A stretch of DNA of 17,807 bases from positions 1-17,807 of the forward strand of contig JAUPTP010000003.1 of assembly GCA_030918015.1 (NCBI GenBank), given 5' to 3'. Both the position numbers and the translations under genes were made by a program. The stretch's first letter is position 1, and each line of letters begins with the position of its first letter. Shown piece after piece: positions 7,581 to 14,533 of the stretch. The notes beneath the pieces are model-generated. The model was not told the origin of the DNA and did no database searches. It saw only the letters and a program-made list of their open reading frames with translations. The stretch is from Pseudomonadota bacterium. Its GTDB lineage: Bacteria > Pseudomonadota > Gammaproteobacteria > Burkholderiales > Burkholderiaceae_C.

Positions 7581-8930
7581 TCAGGAGTCGGAGGACTTGT
7601 GCAGCAGGGCGTAGAAGAAGCCATCGCCCGGCTCGGCCTGATTGTCCGACAGCGGCAGCAGGTGGCCCGGCGCGCGGGCCGTCATCGCCTGCGGCTGGCG
7701 TTGCAGAAACGCTGCAATCTGGCCCGCCCCTTCGGCCCGGAAGATCGAGCAGGTCGCGTAGAGCAGCCGGCCGCCCGGCCGCAGCAGCGGCCACAGCGCA
7801 TCGAGCAGCGCCGCCTGCGTCTGGGCCAGCGCGCCGATGTCGCTGGCGCGGCGCAGCCAGCGCACGTCCGGATGGCGGCGCACGATCCCTGAGGCGCTGC
7901 ACGGCGCATCCAGCACGATGGCGTCGAAGGGCCGGCCATCCCACCAGCTCGCGGTGTCGCGGGCATCGGCCGCCTGCGTGCGCGCCGACAGCGACAGGCG
8001 CTTGAGGGTCTCGTCGACCCGCGCCAGCCGGCCGGCGTCGGTGTCCAGGGCCAGCAGATCCAGATCGGCCAGCTCGAGCAGGTGGGCGGTCTTGCCGCCG
8101 GGGGCGGCGCAGGCATCGAGCACCCGCGCGCCGGCGGGCAGCCGCGACAGGCCGCCGGGCGTGCCGCCCAGCAGCAGCGGTGCGGCCCGCTGCGCCGAGA
8201 GGTCCTGCACCGAGACACGGCCCTCGGCGAAGCCGGGCAGCGCCTGCACCGGCGCCGGCGTCTCCAGCAGGACCGCCTGGGGGGCCTGCGGGCCGACGGC
8301 ATGCGCCTGCAGGCCGGCCGCCTCCAGCTCGTGCACATAGTCGGCCGCCGTGCCGTGCCGGGCATGGACGCGCAGCATCATCGGGCCGGGCTGGTTGGCC
8401 GCGGCCAGCAGCGCCTCCCAGCGGTCGGGCCAGTCGCGGCGCACCTGCTCGATCCACCAGCGCGGATGCTGGTGCCGGGCGGCGGGCACCTTCTGCTGCA
8501 GCGCGGTCAGCAGGGTGGTGCGCTCGCGCAGGAAGCGGCGCAGCACCGCATTGACGAAGCCGGCGCTGGCGGGCGCGAGCCGCCGGGCGCAGGCCACCGT
8601 CTGGTCGACCAGCGTGTGCTCGGCATACGGCGCCTGCGCCTCGGGCCAGAGCAGGGCCAGGGCGGTGATCAGCAGCGCGTCGATGCGGGGGGCGGGGCGG
8701 CGGGGTGCCAGCAGCTCGCGGGCGGCCTGGGCGCCGCCCATCCAGCGCATGACATGGAAGCTCAGGGCCTGCGTGCCGGGACGGGCCGCGGCCGGGCAGG
8801 CGGCCAGCACGTCGGAGAGCGATCGACCGGCCTGCACCGCGGCGACCATCTCGGCGGTGTGGGCCAGCAGCTGCGACAGCGGCAGCGAGGTCGGGGCAGG
8901 GCCGGAGGAGGAGGGAGATGCGTGTTTCAC
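7581..8930 (-). CDS. rsmB: 16S rRNA (cytosine-967 C5)-methyltransferase RsmB
   Basis: This 449-residue enzyme methylates C967 of 16S rRNA using S-adenosylmethionine. An N-terminal NusB-like helical domain (about residues 10-160) includes ALALLWPEAQAPY and the FVNAVLRRFLRER motif. The catalytic domain has the SAM loop DACAAPGGKTAHLLEL, motif IV DAPCSASGIVRRHPDVRWLR with Cys344, and motif VI YATCSIF with Cys394. The 50-residue spacing of the two cysteines equals that of E. coli RsmB (Cys325 and nucleophile Cys375). The start is a GTG at 8930, 10 bases after the preceding gene's stop, preceded on the minus strand by weak ribosome-binding sequence. The gene heads the rsmB - DUF4390 - ntrY - ntrX cluster. 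Confidence 0.95.
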   Translation of the reverse strand: MKHASPSSSGPAPTSLPLSQLLAHTAEMVAAVQAGRSLSDVLAACPAAARPGTQALSFHVMRWMGGAQAARELLAPRRPAPRIDALLITALALLWPEAQAPYAEHTLVDQTVACARRLAPASAGFVNAVLRRFLRERTTLLTALQQKVPAARHQHPRWWIEQVRRDWPDRWEALLAAANQPGPMMLRVHARHGTAADYVHELEAAGLQAHAVGPQAPQAVLLETPAPVQALPGFAEGRVSVQDLSAQRAAPLLLGGTPGGLSRLPAGARVLDACAAPGGKTAHLLELADLDLLALDTDAGRLARVDETLKRLSLSARTQAADARDTASWWDGRPFDAIVLDAPCSASGIVRRHPDVRWLRRASDIGALAQTQAALLDALWPLLRPGGRLLYATCSIFRAEGAGQIAAFLQRQPQAMTARAPGHLLPLSDNQAEPGDGFFYALLHKSSDS

Positions 8931-8940
8931 AGGCGGCAGT

Positions 8941-9810
8941 CTACGTGCCGACGGCGCGCGGCTCCTGTTCCGGCTCGTGGATGAAGTGCGCCGCCAGGGC
9001 CGGAGGCAGCGGCGTGTCGATCAGGACACAGGCCAGCCGCAGCGCCTCGGCCGCCACCGGCAGCGGATCCTCGAGGCGACTGCGCAGGCCGGGCCGGGTG
9101 TCGGCGGCATCGACCCAGGCCTTCGCCAGCAGCGGGCGGTGCACCCATCCCAGCCCGGAGAGGGTCTGCAGCGCCCGGCCGAGCTGGTCGACATCCGGCA
9201 CCTGGCAGGTCGGCGCGGGCGTGGCGGTGCCCCAGACCTGGCGCATCACCTGGTCGTGCCAGGCCACGCCGACGGCGTCGACCCGCTCCTGGCGGGGGGG
9301 CTCGGGCACCATGCGGGCCAGATAGCCGCTCAGGCAGGCGATGGCCAGCCGCATCGGCAGCGGCAGGTGCTCCAGGCCGGTCTCCTCGCGCATGCTGCCG
9401 CGGTGCAGCCGCACCGGCCCGCTCAGCTGGTGACGCATCGCCAGCCAGAGCAGCCGGTCGAGCGGGCTGACGCTGCCGTCGGCACACATGACCCGGCGCG
9501 CCGACTGCAGCAGCGCCTGGCGCTCCTCGACCGGCTGATCCTGGGCGGCGGCGCGCAGCAGCCGCTCCAGCGCCGGCAGCCGGGCGCTGGCCGGCAGCCG
9601 GCCGATGCGTTCGCGCATCGCCTCGGCGCCGTGCACGCCGCGCACCGCCTCCTGCCAGGCGCGGTGCTCGCGTGCGTTGTCCGAGACCATCAGCAGCGCC
9701 AGCACGGCGGCTTGCCGCTCCCCGGCGCTGGCCAGCAGGTTCAGCTGGTGCCAGACGATGAGGGCGTCGGGATCCAGCTCAGGCTGGGCGCGGGTCAGGG
9801 TAGGTTGCAT
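8941..9810 (-). CDS. Uncharacterised protein resembling the C-terminal domain of LemA-associated M48 peptidases
   Basis: This protein of 289 residues (from the ATG at 9810) is largely helical, with no signal peptide, membrane helix or HExxH zinc motif. Three stretches recall, from memory of the family, the C-terminal region of the long M48 peptidases that often follow lemA in Burkholderiales. They are LPASARLPALERLLRAAAQD, then RQALLQSARRVMCADGSVSP, and near the end AEALRLACVLIDTPLPPAL. The second has the TerB-like pattern of a helix followed by ADG.. and a further helix. The gene lies 124 bases after lemA, exactly where the peptidase would be, but the peptidase half is missing. A GTG at 9849 would add 13 residues; neither start has a clear ribosome-binding site. 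The ORF call is secure, the family link moderate, the function unknown. Confidence 0.8.
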   Translation of the reverse strand: MQPTLTRAQPELDPDALIVWHQLNLLASAGERQAAVLALLMVSDNAREHRAWQEAVRGVHGAEAMRERIGRLPASARLPALERLLRAAAQDQPVEERQALLQSARRVMCADGSVSPLDRLLWLAMRHQLSGPVRLHRGSMREETGLEHLPLPMRLAIACLSGYLARMVPEPPRQERVDAVGVAWHDQVMRQVWGTATPAPTCQVPDVDQLGRALQTLSGLGWVHRPLLAKAWVDAADTRPGLRSRLEDPLPVAAEALRLACVLIDTPLPPALAAHFIHEPEQEPRAVGT

Positions 9811-9818
9811 TGCGAGAC

Positions 9819-9844
9819 AAAAATTGCATATTGAGCAAATTTTT
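9819..9844. repeat. AT-rich imperfect inverted repeat upstream of the M48-C-domain-like gene
   Basis: AAAAATTGC (9819-9827) and GCAAATTTTT (9835-9844) are complementary except for one bulged A, around a 7-base centre. It is the most AT-rich patch in this part of the window and ends 8 bases before the ATG at 9810. It could be a regulator binding site, an RNA hairpin in the leader, or a weak terminator of lemA read on the minus strand. Only the symmetry is seen; the role is inference. Confidence 0.45.
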
Positions 9845-9890
9845 GCCACTTTGCCCGCTGTGTCGGGAGCTTGTCCAGCCTCGCCGCGCT

Positions 9891-9919
9891 TTTATTGCCG
9901 AGGCGTTTCCATGGGGCAA
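9891..9919 (-). promoter_or_regulatory. Possible sigma-70-type promoter in the lemA-downstream gap
   Basis: On the minus strand, TTGCCC (9914-9919) and AATAAA (9891-9896) lie 17 bases apart, each matching the consensus at four of six positions. Transcription from here would begin near 9884 and give a leader of about 75 bases containing the inverted repeat at 9819-9844. It could drive the downstream gene and rsmB-ntrX independently of lemA. Confidence 0.35.
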
Positions 9920-9934
9920 CGGCACGCGGCGGTA

Positions 9935-10534
9935 TCAGATCATCTGGGTCGAGCGACTGGCGGCCGTCCCTGTGCGGGAGGGGGCGGCGCCGCTGGCCAG
10001 CAGCGGGGCGTCGCGCAGCCGCAGCAGCGTGGCCACCAGAGTGGTCGGGAAAATGTGCAGCGCCTCGTTGTAGGTCTGCGCGGCGTGGTTGTAGAGGTGC
10101 CGGTCGGAGGCGAGCTGCTCCTGCAGGGCATCGCGCTGGCGCAGCAGCTCGGTGATGGCGGCGATCGGGCCGCTGCCCGAGGTCAGGTCCTGCAGGTGCA
10201 GGCCCAGGGCGTCGAGCGATTGCACCAGCGTCTGCTCGGCCTCGCCGATGGCCTGCAGCGCGGTGCCGCGCATGCTGCGCATCTGGGCCGCATCGGTGGC
10301 GCGCCCGGCCGCCTGGGCGGCTTCGACCAGGCGGGTGATCAGGGCATGCTCGTCGCCGAGCAGCGGGCGCGAGGCATGCGCCAGGGCCAGCGCGATCGCA
10401 TGGCGCTGGCGCAGATTGCTCGACAGGGGCACGAACAGCGTGGCCGCGGCCGTGCGCAGCCGCTGCAGCCGCTGGGCCGCACCGATGATCCAGAAGAACA
10501 GGACCGCGATCAGGATCGCGACAGGGATCGACAT
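9935..10534 (-). CDS. lemA: LemA family protein
   Basis: This 199-residue protein has one N-terminal membrane helix (about residues 3-20, PVAILIAVLFFWIIGAA) followed by long helices, the usual LemA plan. The family's C-terminal signature is recognisable as DRHLYNHAAQTYNEALHIFP, followed by LRLRDAPLL. The N-terminal signature (normally YNxLVxLRNxxxxAxxxIDVQL) is strongly diverged here to LQRLRTAAATLFVPLSSNLR. Bacterial LemA proteins are membrane-anchored with a helical bundle; their role is unclear, and they are often encoded beside M48 peptidases. Here it starts 12 bases after queC, so it probably shares the proA-queC transcript, and it is followed by the M48-C-domain-like gene. The last 25 residues are Ser/Thr/Ala-rich and probably disordered. 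Confidence 0.85.
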   Translation of the reverse strand: MSIPVAILIAVLFFWIIGAAQRLQRLRTAAATLFVPLSSNLRQRHAIALALAHASRPLLGDEHALITRLVEAAQAAGRATDAAQMRSMRGTALQAIGEAEQTLVQSLDALGLHLQDLTSGSGPIAAITELLRQRDALQEQLASDRHLYNHAAQTYNEALHIFPTTLVATLLRLRDAPLLASGAAPSRTGTAASRSTQMI

Positions 10535-10546
10535 GATGCGACCGGC

Positions 10547-11272
10547 TCAGGCGTCGGCCAGCCAGGCGGCATGACCGGCGCGGCGCAGCTCGCAGGCCGG
10601 GCAGTGGCCACAGCCGTGGCCCCAGGGCTGGCGCGCCCCGCGCTCGCCCAGGTAGCAGGTGTGGGTGTGCTCGACGATCAGCTCCACCAGCGTCTGGCCG
10701 CCGAGCTGCTCGGCCAGGTCCCAGGTCTGGGCCTTGGTCAGGAACATCAGCGGCGTCTCGAGCGTCATCGGCGTGTCCAGGCCGAGCGAGAGCGCCACCT
10801 GCAGCGCCTTCATCGTGTTGTCGCGGCAGTCGGGGTAGCCGGAGTAGTCGGTCTCGCACATGCCGCCGACCAGCACCGAGGCGCCGCGCCGGTAGGCCAG
10901 CGTCGCCGCGAAGCCGAGGAACAGCAGGTTGCGCCCCGGCACGAAGGTGTTGGGCAGGCCGTTGGCCTGCAGCTCGATCTCGCGCTCGGCGGTGAGCGCC
11001 GTGTCGGAGATCTGGCCGATCAGGCTCAGGTCGAGCACATGGTCGTCGCCCAGGCGCGCGGCCCAGTGCGGGAAGGCCGCGCGCAGCTCCTCGCGCACCG
11101 TCAGACGGCAGTCCATCTCGATGTGGTGGCGCTGGCCGTAGTCGAAGCCCAGCGTCTCGACCCGCTGGAAGCGCTCCAGCGCCCAGGCCAGGCAGGTGGT
11201 CGAGTCCTGGCCGCCCGAGAACAGCACCAGCGCGGTGCGCGCATCGCGCGCGGCGTTCGTCAGCGCGCTCAT
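10547..11272 (-). CDS. queC: 7-cyano-7-deazaguanine synthase QueC
   Basis: This 241-residue enzyme converts 7-carboxy-7-deazaguanine, ammonia and ATP to preQ0, the precursor of queuosine in tRNA. It shows the ATP-pyrophosphatase P-loop [14 protein letters not shown] (residues about 19-32), the [12 protein letters not shown] motif, [12 protein letters not shown], and [15 protein letters not shown]. The C-terminal zinc site has four cysteines spread over [20 protein letters not shown] and the following ACELR. Length is normal for the family. The ATG at 11272 overlaps the proA stop (ATGA), so translation is coupled to proA although the pathways are unrelated. lemA starts 12 bases downstream. No preQ1 riboswitch is visible upstream, which is expected because the start lies inside the proA end. 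Confidence 0.96.
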   Translation of the reverse strand: MSALTNAARDARTALVLFSGGQDSTTCLAWALERFQRVETLGFDYGQRHHIEMDCRLTVREELRAAFPHWAARLGDDHVLDLSLIGQISDTALTAEREIELQANGLPNTFVPGRNLLFLGFAATLAYRRGASVLVGGMCETDYSGYPDCRDNTMKALQVALSLGLDTPMTLETPLMFLTKAQTWDLAEQLGGQTLVELIVEHTHTCYLGERGARQPWGHGCGHCPACELRRAGHAAWLADA

Positions 11273-12558
11273 TGGCGGATCTCGCCCTGGCCGAGCACCA
11301 CCCACTTCATCGAGGTCAGTCCCTCCAGGCCGACCGGACCGCGGGCGTGGAACTTGTCGGTGGAGATGCCGATCTCGGCGCCCAGGCCGTACTCGAAGCC
11401 GTCGGCAAAGCGGGTGCTGGCGTTGACCATCACGCTGCTGGAGTCGACCTCGCGCAGGAAGCGCATCGCGTTGGGGTGGTTGGTGGTCAGGATCGCGTCG
11501 GTGTGGTGGCTGCCGTAGCGGTTGATGTGGGCGATCGCCTCGTCGAGCGAGTCGACCACCTTCACGCTGATCACCGGCGCCAGGTATTCCTCGGCCCAGT
11601 CGCGCTCGACCGCAGCCACCACCGTCGCGCCGGGCACGTCGGCCAGGATGGCCTGGGCACGCGGGCAGGCGCGCATCTCCACGCCCTTGGCGGCGAAGAT
11701 CGCGCCGATCCGCGGCAGGAAGGCCGCCGCCTGATCCGCATGCACCAGCAGCGACTCGGTGGCGTTGCAGGGGCTGTACTTCTGCGTCTTGGCGTTGTCG
11801 GTGACGACCAGCGCCTGCGCGAGGTCGACCTGCGCGTCGATGTAGGTGTGGCAGTTGCCGTCGAGGTGCTTGATGACCGGCACCCGCGCCTCGGCCGAGA
11901 TGCGCTCGATCAGGCCCTTGCCGCCGCGCGGGATGATGACGTCGACGAACTCGGGCATCGCGATCAGGCGGCCCACCGCCGCGCGGTCGGTGGTCTCGAC
12001 CAGCTGCACCGCGGTGGCCGGCAGCCCGGCCTCGACCAGCGCCGCCTGCACGAGTTTCCACAGCGCCAGGTTGGAATGGATCGCCTCGGATCCGCCGCGC
12101 AGGATGCAGGCGTTGCCGCTCTTGATGGCGAGCGAGGCGGCCTCGATCGTCACGTTCGGGCGGCTCTCGTAGATCATGCCGAACACGCCCAGCGGCACGC
12201 GCATCTGGCCGACGCTGATGCCGGTCGGGCGGCGCTTCACGCCGGTGATCTCGCCCACGGGGTCGGGCATCGCGGCGAGCTGCTCGCAGCCCTCGGCGAC
12301 GGTGGCGACCACCTTCGGGCCGAGCTTCAGGCGGTCGAGCATCGGGCCGGACAGGCCGGCGGCGGCGGCCGCGTCCAGATCGCGGGCGTTGGCGGCGTCC
12401 AGCGCCGGGCCGTTCTCGCGCAGCAGCCGCGCCAGCGCCAGCAGCGTGCGGTTCTTCGCGGCGGTGGAGGCGGCGGCCATGGCGGTGGCGGCGCTGCGGG
12501 CGGCGGCGCCGACCCGGTTCATGTAGGCGGCGATGTCCTGGGTGTCGAGCGTGTCCAT
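11269..12558 (-). CDS. proA: Gamma-glutamyl phosphate reductase ProA
   Basis: This 429-residue enzyme catalyses the NADPH-dependent reduction of gamma-glutamyl phosphate to glutamate semialdehyde, the second step of proline synthesis. It has the aldehyde-dehydrogenase-like fold. Recognisable segments are [54 protein letters not shown], and the catalytic loop [14 protein letters not shown] with Cys264. The C-terminal pair is [20 protein letters not shown] and [10 protein letters not shown]. Length is normal for the family. The ATG at 12558 begins [17 protein letters not shown], a typical N-terminus. The stop overlaps the queC start. A 54-base gap separates it from the upstream oxidoreductase gene. 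proB is not in the window. Confidence 0.96.
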   Translation of the reverse strand: MDTLDTQDIAAYMNRVGAAARSAATAMAAASTAAKNRTLLALARLLRENGPALDAANARDLDAAAAAGLSGPMLDRLKLGPKVVATVAEGCEQLAAMPDPVGEITGVKRRPTGISVGQMRVPLGVFGMIYESRPNVTIEAASLAIKSGNACILRGGSEAIHSNLALWKLVQAALVEAGLPATAVQLVETTDRAAVGRLIAMPEFVDVIIPRGGKGLIERISAEARVPVIKHLDGNCHTYIDAQVDLAQALVVTDNAKTQKYSPCNATESLLVHADQAAAFLPRIGAIFAAKGVEMRACPRAQAILADVPGATVVAAVERDWAEEYLAPVISVKVVDSLDEAIAHINRYGSHHTDAILTTNHPNAMRFLREVDSSSVMVNASTRFADGFEYGLGAEIGISTDKFHARGPVGLEGLTSMKWVVLGQGEIRQ

Positions 12559-12612
12559 GCGCCGAATTGTCGCAGAGCGGCCATGGCCCGCGCAGGCAGG
12601 GATCGCCGCCGC

Positions 12613-13260
12613 TCAGCCCTCCAGGGCCGCGACCTGCCGCAGGGCCCGCTCGAACGCCGCGACGGGCTGTCCACCGGAAATCAGGTGGCGGTCGTTCAGG
12701 ATGATCGCGGGGACCGAGTGGATGCCATGCTGCTGATAGAAGAGCTCCTTCTCGCGCACCGCTGCGGCATGGCGGTCGCTCGAGAGGGTCGCGTCGACCG
12801 CCGTGGCTTCCAGTCCGGCCTGGGCCGCGGCCTGCCAGAGCACGTCCCGTGCTCCCGGATTCTGGCCTTCGGTGAAGTAGGACCGGAACAGCGCATGCTT
12901 GAGTCGGCGCTGCGCGGCCGGCGAGACGGTGCCGGCGTGGTGCAGCAGCCGGTGGGCGTCGAAGGTGTTGTAGATGCGGTCCCGCCGCTTCATGTCGAAG
13001 ACGAAACCCAGCGCGGCCCCGCGCAGGCGGATGTCCTCGCTGCTGGCGGCGATCTGTCCGGGCGTGAGGCGGTACTTGCGGCCCAGGTGCGCGACGACGT
13101 CTTCTCCCTCGGGCGACATGGCCGGGTTCAGCTCGAAGGGCTGGAAGTGCAGCGTGGCGTGGATGCCCTCGGTGGCGATCCGCTCGAGCGCACGCTCCAG
13201 CGCATGCAGGCCGATCGCGCACCACGGGCAGGAGACATCGGAGACGAAGTCGATCTTCAT
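12613..13260 (-). CDS. DsbA-family oxidoreductase (FrnE-like)
   Basis: The product (215 residues from the ATG at 13260) opens with [20 protein letters not shown], a thioredoxin-like strand followed by a redox-type CPWC motif (Cys11, Cys14), and lacks a signal peptide. The middle is the helical insertion of the FrnE/2-hydroxychromene-2-carboxylate isomerase branch of the DsbA superfamily, with [20 protein letters not shown] and [10 protein letters not shown]. The C-terminal [20 protein letters not shown] supplies the cis-proline loop (VPA). It is therefore a cytoplasmic thiol oxidoreductase; polyketide-type or stress-related roles are known for some relatives, but the substrate is unknown. An ATG at 13272 is in frame and would add four residues. 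It lies 52 bases downstream of galE on the same strand. Confidence 0.9.
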   Translation of the reverse strand: MKIDFVSDVSCPWCAIGLHALERALERIATEGIHATLHFQPFELNPAMSPEGEDVVAHLGRKYRLTPGQIAASSEDIRLRGAALGFVFDMKRRDRIYNTFDAHRLLHHAGTVSPAAQRRLKHALFRSYFTEGQNPGARDVLWQAAAQAGLEATAVDATLSSDRHAAAVREKELFYQQHGIHSVPAIILNDRHLISGGQPVAAFERALRQVAALEG

Positions 13261-13282
13261 GCCCGCGAGCATCGCTCAGCGG

Positions 13283-13305
13283 CGCGGGGCTTGTCCAACC
13301 CCGCG
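13283..13305 (-). other. GC-rich hairpin between galE and the FrnE-like gene
   Basis: CCCCGCG (13299-13305) and CGCGGGG (13283-13289) form a 7-bp stem around a 9-base loop, starting 7 bases after the galE stop on the minus strand. There is no T tract after the stem, so it is not a classical intrinsic terminator. It may slow 3' decay of galE mRNA or be incidental in GC-rich DNA. Confidence 0.3.
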
Positions 13306-13312
13306 TGCGTCG

Positions 13313-14329
13313 TCAGCCCTCGAAGCCGTTCGGGTTGCTCGACTGCCAGCGCCAGCTGTCCTCGCACATGCGGTCGATGCCGAACTGCGCCTTCCAGCCC
13401 AGGATCTGCTCGGCCGCGGCCGGGTCGGCGTAGCAGGAGGCGACGTCGCCGGGGCGGCGGTCGACGATGCGGTAGGGCACCGGGCGGCCGCTGGCCTTCT
13501 CGAAGGCCCGGACCACGTCGATGACGCTGTAGCCCTGGCCGGTGCCCAGGTTGACGGTGACCGAGCTTTTGGCCTCGAGCAGGTGGCGCAGCGCCGCCAC
13601 ATGGCCTTGCGCCAGATCGCAGACATGGATGTAGTCGCGCACGCCGGTGCCGTCGGGCGTGTCGTAGTCGCCGCCGAAGACCTGCAGGAACTCGCGCTTG
13701 CCCACCGCGACCTGCGTCACGTAGGGCATCAGGTTGTTGGGGATGCCGCGCGGGTCCTCGCCGATGGTGCCGCTGGCGTGGGCGCCCACCGGGTTGAAGT
13801 AGCGCAGGTAGGCGATCGCCCAGCCCGGGGTGCAGCGCTCGAGCTCGCGCAGCATCTGCTCGCCCAGCAGCTTGGTCATGCCGTAGGGGTTGGTGCTGGA
13901 GAGCGCGCAGTCCTCGGTGATCGGCAGGCGCTCGGGCTGGCCGTAGACGGTGGCCGAGGAGCTGAAGACCAGCGTCTTCACGCCCTGGCGCTCCATCGCG
14001 GTGGCCATGCTGACCAGACCGCCGAGGTTGTTGCGGAAGTACTCGAGCGGCTTGGCCACCGACTCGCCCACCGACTTGTGCGCGGCGAAGTGCACGACGC
14101 CCTGCACGCCATGGCGGGCGATGATGTCGGCCATGCGGTCGGTGTTGTTGACGTCGGCCTCCTCGAAGACCGGCTTCTCGCCCAGCAGGGCTTCCAGGCG
14201 CTGCAGCACGACGGGCGAGCTGTTGGCGAAGTTGTCGACGCCCAGGACACGGAAGCCCGCCTCCTTCAGCGCGATCCAGGTGTGGGAGGCGATGTAGCCG
14301 GAGGCTCCGGTCAGCAGGATGGTCGTCAT
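13313..14329 (-). CDS. galE: UDP-glucose 4-epimerase GalE
   Basis: This 338-residue enzyme, the same length as E. coli GalE, interconverts UDP-glucose and UDP-galactose with bound NAD. It is a short-chain dehydrogenase of the extended type. The NAD loop is TGASGYIASHT (residues 7-17), in which the third glycine of GxxGxxG is alanine. HFAAHKSVGESVAKPLEYF follows, then catalytic SSSATVYG (Ser124/125 region) and the YGMTK pair Tyr149/Lys153. YLRYFNPVGAHASGTIGEDP and GVRDYIHVCDLA complete the family pattern. The product feeds lipopolysaccharide or exopolysaccharide galactose. The ATG at 14329 lacks a clear ribosome-binding site; a tandem 12-bp repeat lies immediately upstream. It is divergent from the methyltransferase gene. 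Confidence 0.96.
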   Translation of the reverse strand: MTTILLTGASGYIASHTWIALKEAGFRVLGVDNFANSSPVVLQRLEALLGEKPVFEEADVNNTDRMADIIARHGVQGVVHFAAHKSVGESVAKPLEYFRNNLGGLVSMATAMERQGVKTLVFSSSATVYGQPERLPITEDCALSSTNPYGMTKLLGEQMLRELERCTPGWAIAYLRYFNPVGAHASGTIGEDPRGIPNNLMPYVTQVAVGKREFLQVFGGDYDTPDGTGVRDYIHVCDLAQGHVAALRHLLEAKSSVTVNLGTGQGYSVIDVVRAFEKASGRPVPYRIVDRRPGDVASCYADPAAAEQILGWKAQFGIDRMCEDSWRWQSSNPNGFEG

Positions 14330-14333
14330 GGCG

Positions 14334-14357
14334 GTGATCGAGGCAGTGATCGAGGCA
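14334..14357. repeat. Tandem 12-bp direct repeat in the galE leader
   Basis: GTGATCGAGGCA occurs twice in perfect tandem (14334-14345 and 14346-14357), ending 4 bases from the galE start codon on the minus strand. It occupies the place where a ribosome-binding site would be, and neither copy contains one. The unit is 12 bases, so a change in copy number would not shift any frame. Confidence 0.85.
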
Positions 14358-14381
14358 GGGTCGCGGTGAGATGCGGCGCCC

Positions 14382-14387
14382 ATTGTG
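14382..14387 (-). promoter_or_regulatory. Possible -10 box for galE
   Basis: CACAAT on the minus strand, five of six matches to TATAAT, lies 53 bases before the galE ATG in the divergent intergenic region. No convincing -35 box is seen 16-18 bases further up, so this is a weak call. Confidence 0.3.
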
Positions 14388-14451
14388 GCAAACCCGCATG
14401 GCTCGTCGACGACACCGGCGGCGAGGCGGTGGCGCACGGCCGCCGAATGCG

Positions 14452-14457
14452 CAAAAT
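14452..14457 (+). promoter_or_regulatory. Possible -10 box for the methyltransferase transcript
   Basis: CAAAAT lies 35 bases before the ATG of the upstream ORF, in a short AT-rich patch of the divergent intergenic region (14330-14491). No good -35 box is visible. Otherwise this 162-bp region holds only the tandem repeat near galE and nothing else I can identify. Confidence 0.3.
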
Positions 14458-14491
14458 CACCGCATCTTGTCGCCCAGCCGGAAGGAGTCCC

Positions 14492-14533
14492 ATGTCGTCG
14501 TCGCAGAGATTGTCCGGAGACCGGCGCCCATGA
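14492..14533 (+). CDS. 13-codon upstream ORF overlapping the methyltransferase start
   Basis: The strongest Shine-Dalgarno in the area, AAGGAG (14482-14487), precedes an ATG at 14492 that opens a 13-residue peptide MSSSQRLSGDRRP. Its TGA (14531-14533) overlaps the methyltransferase ATG (14530-14532) as ATGA. This arrangement would let ribosomes terminate and re-start on the downstream gene. The peptide has no recognisable feature. The 4-base spacing from AAGGAG to ATG is rather short. The ORF could be a coupling or attenuation device, or the strong ribosome-binding sequence could be fortuitous. Confidence 0.45.
   Translation: MSSSQRLSGDRRP

Noticed and set aside
7565..7624. ATG start at 7624 for the DUF4390 gene
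   Set aside because: It would overlap rsmB by 44 bases and place a Pro/Thr-rich 20-residue segment before the signal peptide. The GTG at 7564 fits better, though this is not proven.
11272..13524. A 750-codon plus-strand frame opposite proA and the FrnE-like gene
   Set aside because: The composition is shadow-like (His/Asp/Gly/Arg) with no recognisable motif, and it is antisense to two well-supported enzymes.
14371..14529. N-terminal extension of the methyltransferase to an ATG at 14371
   Set aside because: The extra 53 residues are Arg-rich and without structure, and they run through the divergent promoter region. The ATG at 14530 gives the normal domain start.
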